Shown here: positions 60,309 through 64,000 of the stretch, piece after piece
How the letters are laid out: each line of letters begins with the position of its first letter
Position numbering within the stretch: position 1 is the first letter of the stretch
DNA from: Trichoplax adhaerens
Taxonomy: Eukaryota > Placozoa > Uniplacotomia > Trichoplacea > Trichoplacidae
Reading direction: 5' to 3'
Assembly: GCF_000150275.1 (NCBI RefSeq)
Contig: NW_002060975.1
Span: 276,130 to 340,129, forward strand
DNA: 64,000 nt
The notes under the pieces: model-generated
Databases searched by the model: none
The model's input: only the letters and a program-made list of their open reading frames with translations
What the model was told of the DNA's origin: nothing
Position numbers and translations under genes: made by a program

Positions 60309-62465
60309 AGAGCGAGCTAGATTCAGCTATCCACTTTGCTATACTGGTACTGTACCAACTACCAAGGGATTAGACTACACTAGGCCTTGGCGAATCACTC
60401 TTGGACGGACAGACACATTCGTCCTGATCTCCAAACACTTCGTTATGATACTACTTCAGTATGCAGATGGTTCCAATGGACTGATTTTTACTAAATTATG
60501 TAATCATATCATGTTGAATCTTATTATCCGTTGCTAAAGTTCTGCTTGAAAATAGCTATATAAGATCTTGAATATTATTGAAATAGTGCCAGTGATTTAG
60601 GAAAGCAGACACGGAAGATCCATACTAAGTACAGCAGTCTATTTTTTCGACAGTGCAGTGGCGGCCTCATTTGGTTAAAAAAGTCCGTCCATCTGAGGAA
60701 TGATCAGTCCAGGTCTTCTTCTAGTACTGTGTCCACTAAATAAATATAGTGCGGGCTCCCTCCTAAACTACTAGAAAAGATCTCTCATCTTTAGTCATAG
60801 ACTACTGGAGAAGAGCTCTAGTCTAGTCATAAACTGCTAGAAAAGGCTTCTAGTCATGGACTACGTAGTAGAAAAGATCTTTTTCTACAAGCCCACGATA
60901 ATACCAAACAGTCTTTACTGGCAACCCATCAGCGTTCTACCTCAAAGCTCTGAACGGAACGAGTAGTGCTACTAAAGACTACCGTCATGTTGTCGATGAC
61001 TAGATCAATGTAATCTATCGAAACTGCAGTGCTCTTTCGTGTTTATCAAGATTTCTTCATCCACTTTGCTGAAATGATGCAAAGTGTAAAGAGAAAATGA
61101 TCAATTGGTTTCGACGCGATAGTGTGTACTATCTACAGTATATTGCAGTAGGTTTACAGCGAATTTTTTCTCGATGGGGGTTTTGCAGTCCATAAGTGTA
61201 AATCAAGAAGAAAATGGACAGTTCTAATGTCATTCTGTCTATGTCGAGATCAATTCTTGATGATAGAACTTGTGGGTTTCGTCCATAGAAACGTCCTCAA
61301 TTTTGGGGGGAATATCTCCATGGTTTCGTATGACTTCGTGACCCTCATTACTGACCCTTAGACCGGTAAATGGCGGCCCAACGAACAGCATCCGTTCATG
61401 TCTAAAACAAATGTCGCATGTTAAAGGGTTTTTGTCAGTGTAGAATGTATATATTCTTGCTTTTATACGACATTTGTTTCACACACTACAATCAATGTTT
61501 GGTACTGTTTGCGCACTACAGTTACTGCTTACCTTATTACCCTATTACAGTGTACAGTACTGAGTGTACAGTACACACAGTTATACTGTACTGTACTGTA
61601 GTGACCCGGAAAAATGCGTACCGCACCGTCCGTACCGGTCCGCGCCGCCCCGTACCGTACTCTTCCGGACCAGAGGTCATGCTATCATGGTACCATACGC
61701 TACAGTACATCCTGTACAGTACTAAACCGCGAGATACAGTCTCTAGTCCATTTGCGACTGTAGTAAGTCCAATCCCACCCATCAAGAAAAAATTTCTTCT
61801 TTCTCATTCCATCGAAAGGTGGAAGCCATAACTGGCCATAAGTAAGCATTGCTGCTAACGTTGTCAATTATCCCATCGTTTAATGACTGCTTCAATTGGT
61901 GCATCTGTCGCATAGCTTCTAAGTTGCCATTTAAGGCTATTAACAAGGACAAGATAGAGTGGATTATAGGAAGATATCTTACCTGGAACCATCGCAATCC
62001 AAACAATAAACGACAAATTAGACCGGTTGAAAGTGTAAAGATTTGCATCATTGGCATCATCTTGTCGATGGTATCCTATCGACTAGGATAAATCCAAACT
62101 AGCCTGCAATAAGATAAATGACTGAGTTGAAGAGAGTCTTTCTGTTAATGTTGCTGTTTATTTCATGATCGAGTTGCATCGGTAACTTGGCTATCTGTAA
62201 AGATCAATAAACAAGATTAAATTGATCAACGAGGATCAAGTAGACGGGCTGAATTGAAGGTTGGTGAGCAAAAGTAAGTTATTAGTATGCTTCTGGGGGT
62301 ATTTTATCAAGAGCTAAACCTGATCCTATTGGAATTGGAGGATAGATGATTAAGTTAGTGTTTTAATTTTGCCTTTCTTTCCGTAGTTACCACTGTCGAT
62401 ACTGGAAACCTTGCTCGAGAAGAGTTTGATAATAATAACAAACCATAGAGAAAGGTATTATTAAC
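60309..62465. other. Divergent spacer CFAP44/ZDHHC23
   Basis: No recognised gene. It contains a TACAGTAC/GTACTGTA-rich stretch (61545-61610 and 61700-61730) flanking a short GC-rich patch (61616-61672). A 92-codon minus-strand ORF (61782-62060) has a hydrophobic N-terminal half that I could not assign. Confidence 0.5.
61616..61672. repeat. Short GC-rich patch with GTACCG repeats
   Basis: Within 57 bp GTACCG occurs three times, together with the self-complementary ACCGGT and the near-palindromic CCGTACCGGTCCG. GC content is far above the surrounding sequence, and self-complementary TACAGTAC-type motifs flank both sides. Subterminal repeats of hAT-like DNA transposons can look like this, but no transposase or target-site duplication is visible. 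Confidence 0.3.
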
Positions 62466-64000
62466 ATGGATTTTGATCAAATCAATAAATTGGAAGAAGG
62501 ACAAATCTTATGCTGTTGTGAATATTTCAACAGTCGTGGACAACGCAGCCATTTATTAGAAGCCCTTTGCGATTGCCAAGTATTAGATGATATTTGCGAA
62601 GGATTTATCCATTGTAAATGGGCTGGGAAAGATCAGTTCCTTCAATTGTTAGAAGTCATGCATGATCGTATACGAATTCCCTGGTTAGACGGACGTGGAG
62701 CTCGACGATTTCCACTATCAACAATATTACCCATGATTATTTTACCTTGTATGCTAAAAGTAGCCTCTTCTGGCTTTTATACGACCGTAGGCATGATAAC
62801 GTCCCTTTTTCCTTTGATGATGTTTATCTATTATAGCGCTATCATTAGCGGTCGTAAAAGGACGCCATTTTTTCTAAGCTGGACGTTAACATCCAGTAAG
62901 TAAAATGTACTATTCAGTCAAACCTGTTTCTGTACCAATGGCATCATTTCATTAAAATGCCTAATACGTACATCGTATTCTAGTAGTAAGTTTGATTAAA
63001 ATCAACTTTAAACCACGTAGTAGATATAATATACTACAACAATTAAACTATCTTGATTACAACATTTTACCTGTTCATATTGTAATGATACGAAAGTTGG
63101 AAATGAATGTTGACGATGAAAAATAAGAAAACTCAAAGTATCGTCATTATCGTGAAACTTGTATAATGTATGTTGAACTTCTTTTTTCTCTTAAATTATA
63201 GTATTGGGAATGCTATTTGCCTACTTGCGCTATATTACTCCAAATTGTAGTCTTGACAAGACTGCTGAAGTCTCCCTTGGCTTAGTGATGACGTTAATTA
63301 TTTTTATCTTATGCTTACGTAATCCTGGTAGAATTAAACCCAAACGTAAAGGGGCCAAGCTTGGCAATTATGTCGATCATAATAATCAGGATACGTACGA
63401 TAATAATTTATTGAAAGTTTGTCAAGAATGTCATGTTCAGATGCCTCGGCGATCGCACCACTGTGGGTAAGAAAATTTTGCTAGACGTTAATATTAGATA
63501 AAATTCTGTATTGTGCGTATAGAACATTTAAATTGGAATCTTTCTACTTGAGCTGCAAGTAGTTTTTACAGCCCCTAAAACTGCCATAGTAGATCATCCT
63601 ATTTTGTTACATTCCTATGATAAATTTTTTAACAATAAATATTTCATAGTAAGGCTACGGTACAAATCACGATTTCTGGATAGAACAGCACAAGAGCCCA
63701 GTCACGGTACTTTCCTGTCATTAAACTCACTCATCACCTTTACAAATGATGACCACTAGTTTCCATGATATAATAATATCCAATGTAATTTAGTTAAAAC
63801 ATACAAACTATTTGAGAGTACACGATATAAAATTGGCCTTTACTTGAGCGAATAATAATCATAGTTATTGCTGACGTAGGATTCAAATTATTCGTCATCT
63901 AGTTGTAATACAGCAAATCTTGGATAAGTTAACACAATATAATTGATTGCTTTCTATTTTGTAGAATTTGCCACAAATGTGTAAAACATTTTGATCATCA
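62466..64000 (+). CDS. ZDHHC23: ZDHHC23-like DHHC palmitoyltransferase (5' part, runs off window)
   Basis: Three exons visible: 62466-62895, 63202-63466 and 63965 to beyond 64000. The N-terminus carries the ILCCCEY and LCDCQVLDD cysteine-rich motifs and the RIRIPWL segment that mark ZDHHC23 among DHHC enzymes. Two hydrophobic pairs follow (around FPLSTILPMIILPCML and TSLFPLMMFIYYSAI), then further membrane segments in exon 2. The zinc-binding cysteine-rich domain begins with VCQECHVQMPRRSHHCG and continues ICHKCVKHFDHH, so the window stops just before the catalytic Cys of DHHC. The enzyme transfers palmitate to protein cysteines at Golgi/ER or plasma membranes. ATG 62466 gives a start close to the conserved CCCEY motif. 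Divergent from CFAP44 across a 2.4-kb spacer. Confidence 0.93.

Noticed and set aside
60301-60537. 78-codon plus-strand ORF in the CFAP44 promoter
   Set aside because: Its ATG lies in the X-box, it has no motif, and it sits in the upstream region of a minus-strand gene; chance ORF.

Overview
This is animal (metazoan) nuclear DNA: AT-rich, with intron-rich genes, GT-AG introns often of only 100-500 bp, and a purely metazoan gene set. Genome style (low GC, compact ancient-animal genes, lineage-specific rhodopsin-type GPCR clusters, tyrosine-rich Ig receptors) suggests an early-branching animal. A placozoan (Trichoplax/Hoilungia group) is my best guess, by inference only. I reconstructed the multi-exon genes by hand from splice sites, reading-frame phase and family resemblance. 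Exon lengths and phases close exactly for USF, RBBP5, TRAPPC4, CFAP44 and the visible part of ZDHHC23.

Layout. (1) 0.4-16 kb: an array of four minus-strand, intronless class A GPCR paralogs. The first is intact. The second and third each carry a one-base frameshift near the N-terminus. The fourth is interrupted by a 231-N assembly gap. The third and fourth lie in two diverged copies of a several-kb duplicated segment (about 7.5-10.6 and 11.6-16.1 kb). (2) 18.0-24.6 kb: a minus-strand type I receptor with six Ig-like domains, one FN3 domain, one membrane helix and a long cytoplasmic tail rich in tyrosine motifs. It is built of phase-1 exons, one per domain, and its 5' (signal peptide) exon was not found. 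(3) 24.6-31.1 kb: no gene, but several tandem repeats and one orphan promoter-like patch. (4) 31.2-37.3 kb: a USF-type bHLH-leucine-zipper transcription factor on the plus strand, with a GC-richer promoter full of E-boxes and a 4-kb first intron holding repeats and a perfect hairpin.

(5) 38.9-42.5 kb: RBBP5 (minus, 13 exons), a WD40 core subunit of the MLL/SET1 H3K4 methyltransferase complex. (6) 42.6-44.2 kb: a degenerate 317-bp-period minisatellite. (7) 45.0-46.6 kb: TRAPPC4 (plus, 5 exons), a TRAPP vesicle-tethering subunit. (8) 47.9-60.1 kb: CFAP44/WDR52 (minus, 27 exons, 2,056 aa), an axonemal WD40/coiled-coil protein. A textbook RFX X-box lies 187 bp upstream of its ATG. (9) 62.5-64 kb: the 5' part of a ZDHHC23-like palmitoyltransferase (plus), cut by the window end within the DHHC motif.

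The housekeeping genes alternate in orientation (USF/RBBP5 convergent, RBBP5/TRAPPC4 divergent, TRAPPC4/CFAP44 convergent, CFAP44/ZDHHC23 divergent). They do not form a functional operon. The most original parts are the decaying GPCR array, the Ig receptor with SH2/PTB-type tail motifs, and the regulatory motifs at USF and CFAP44.
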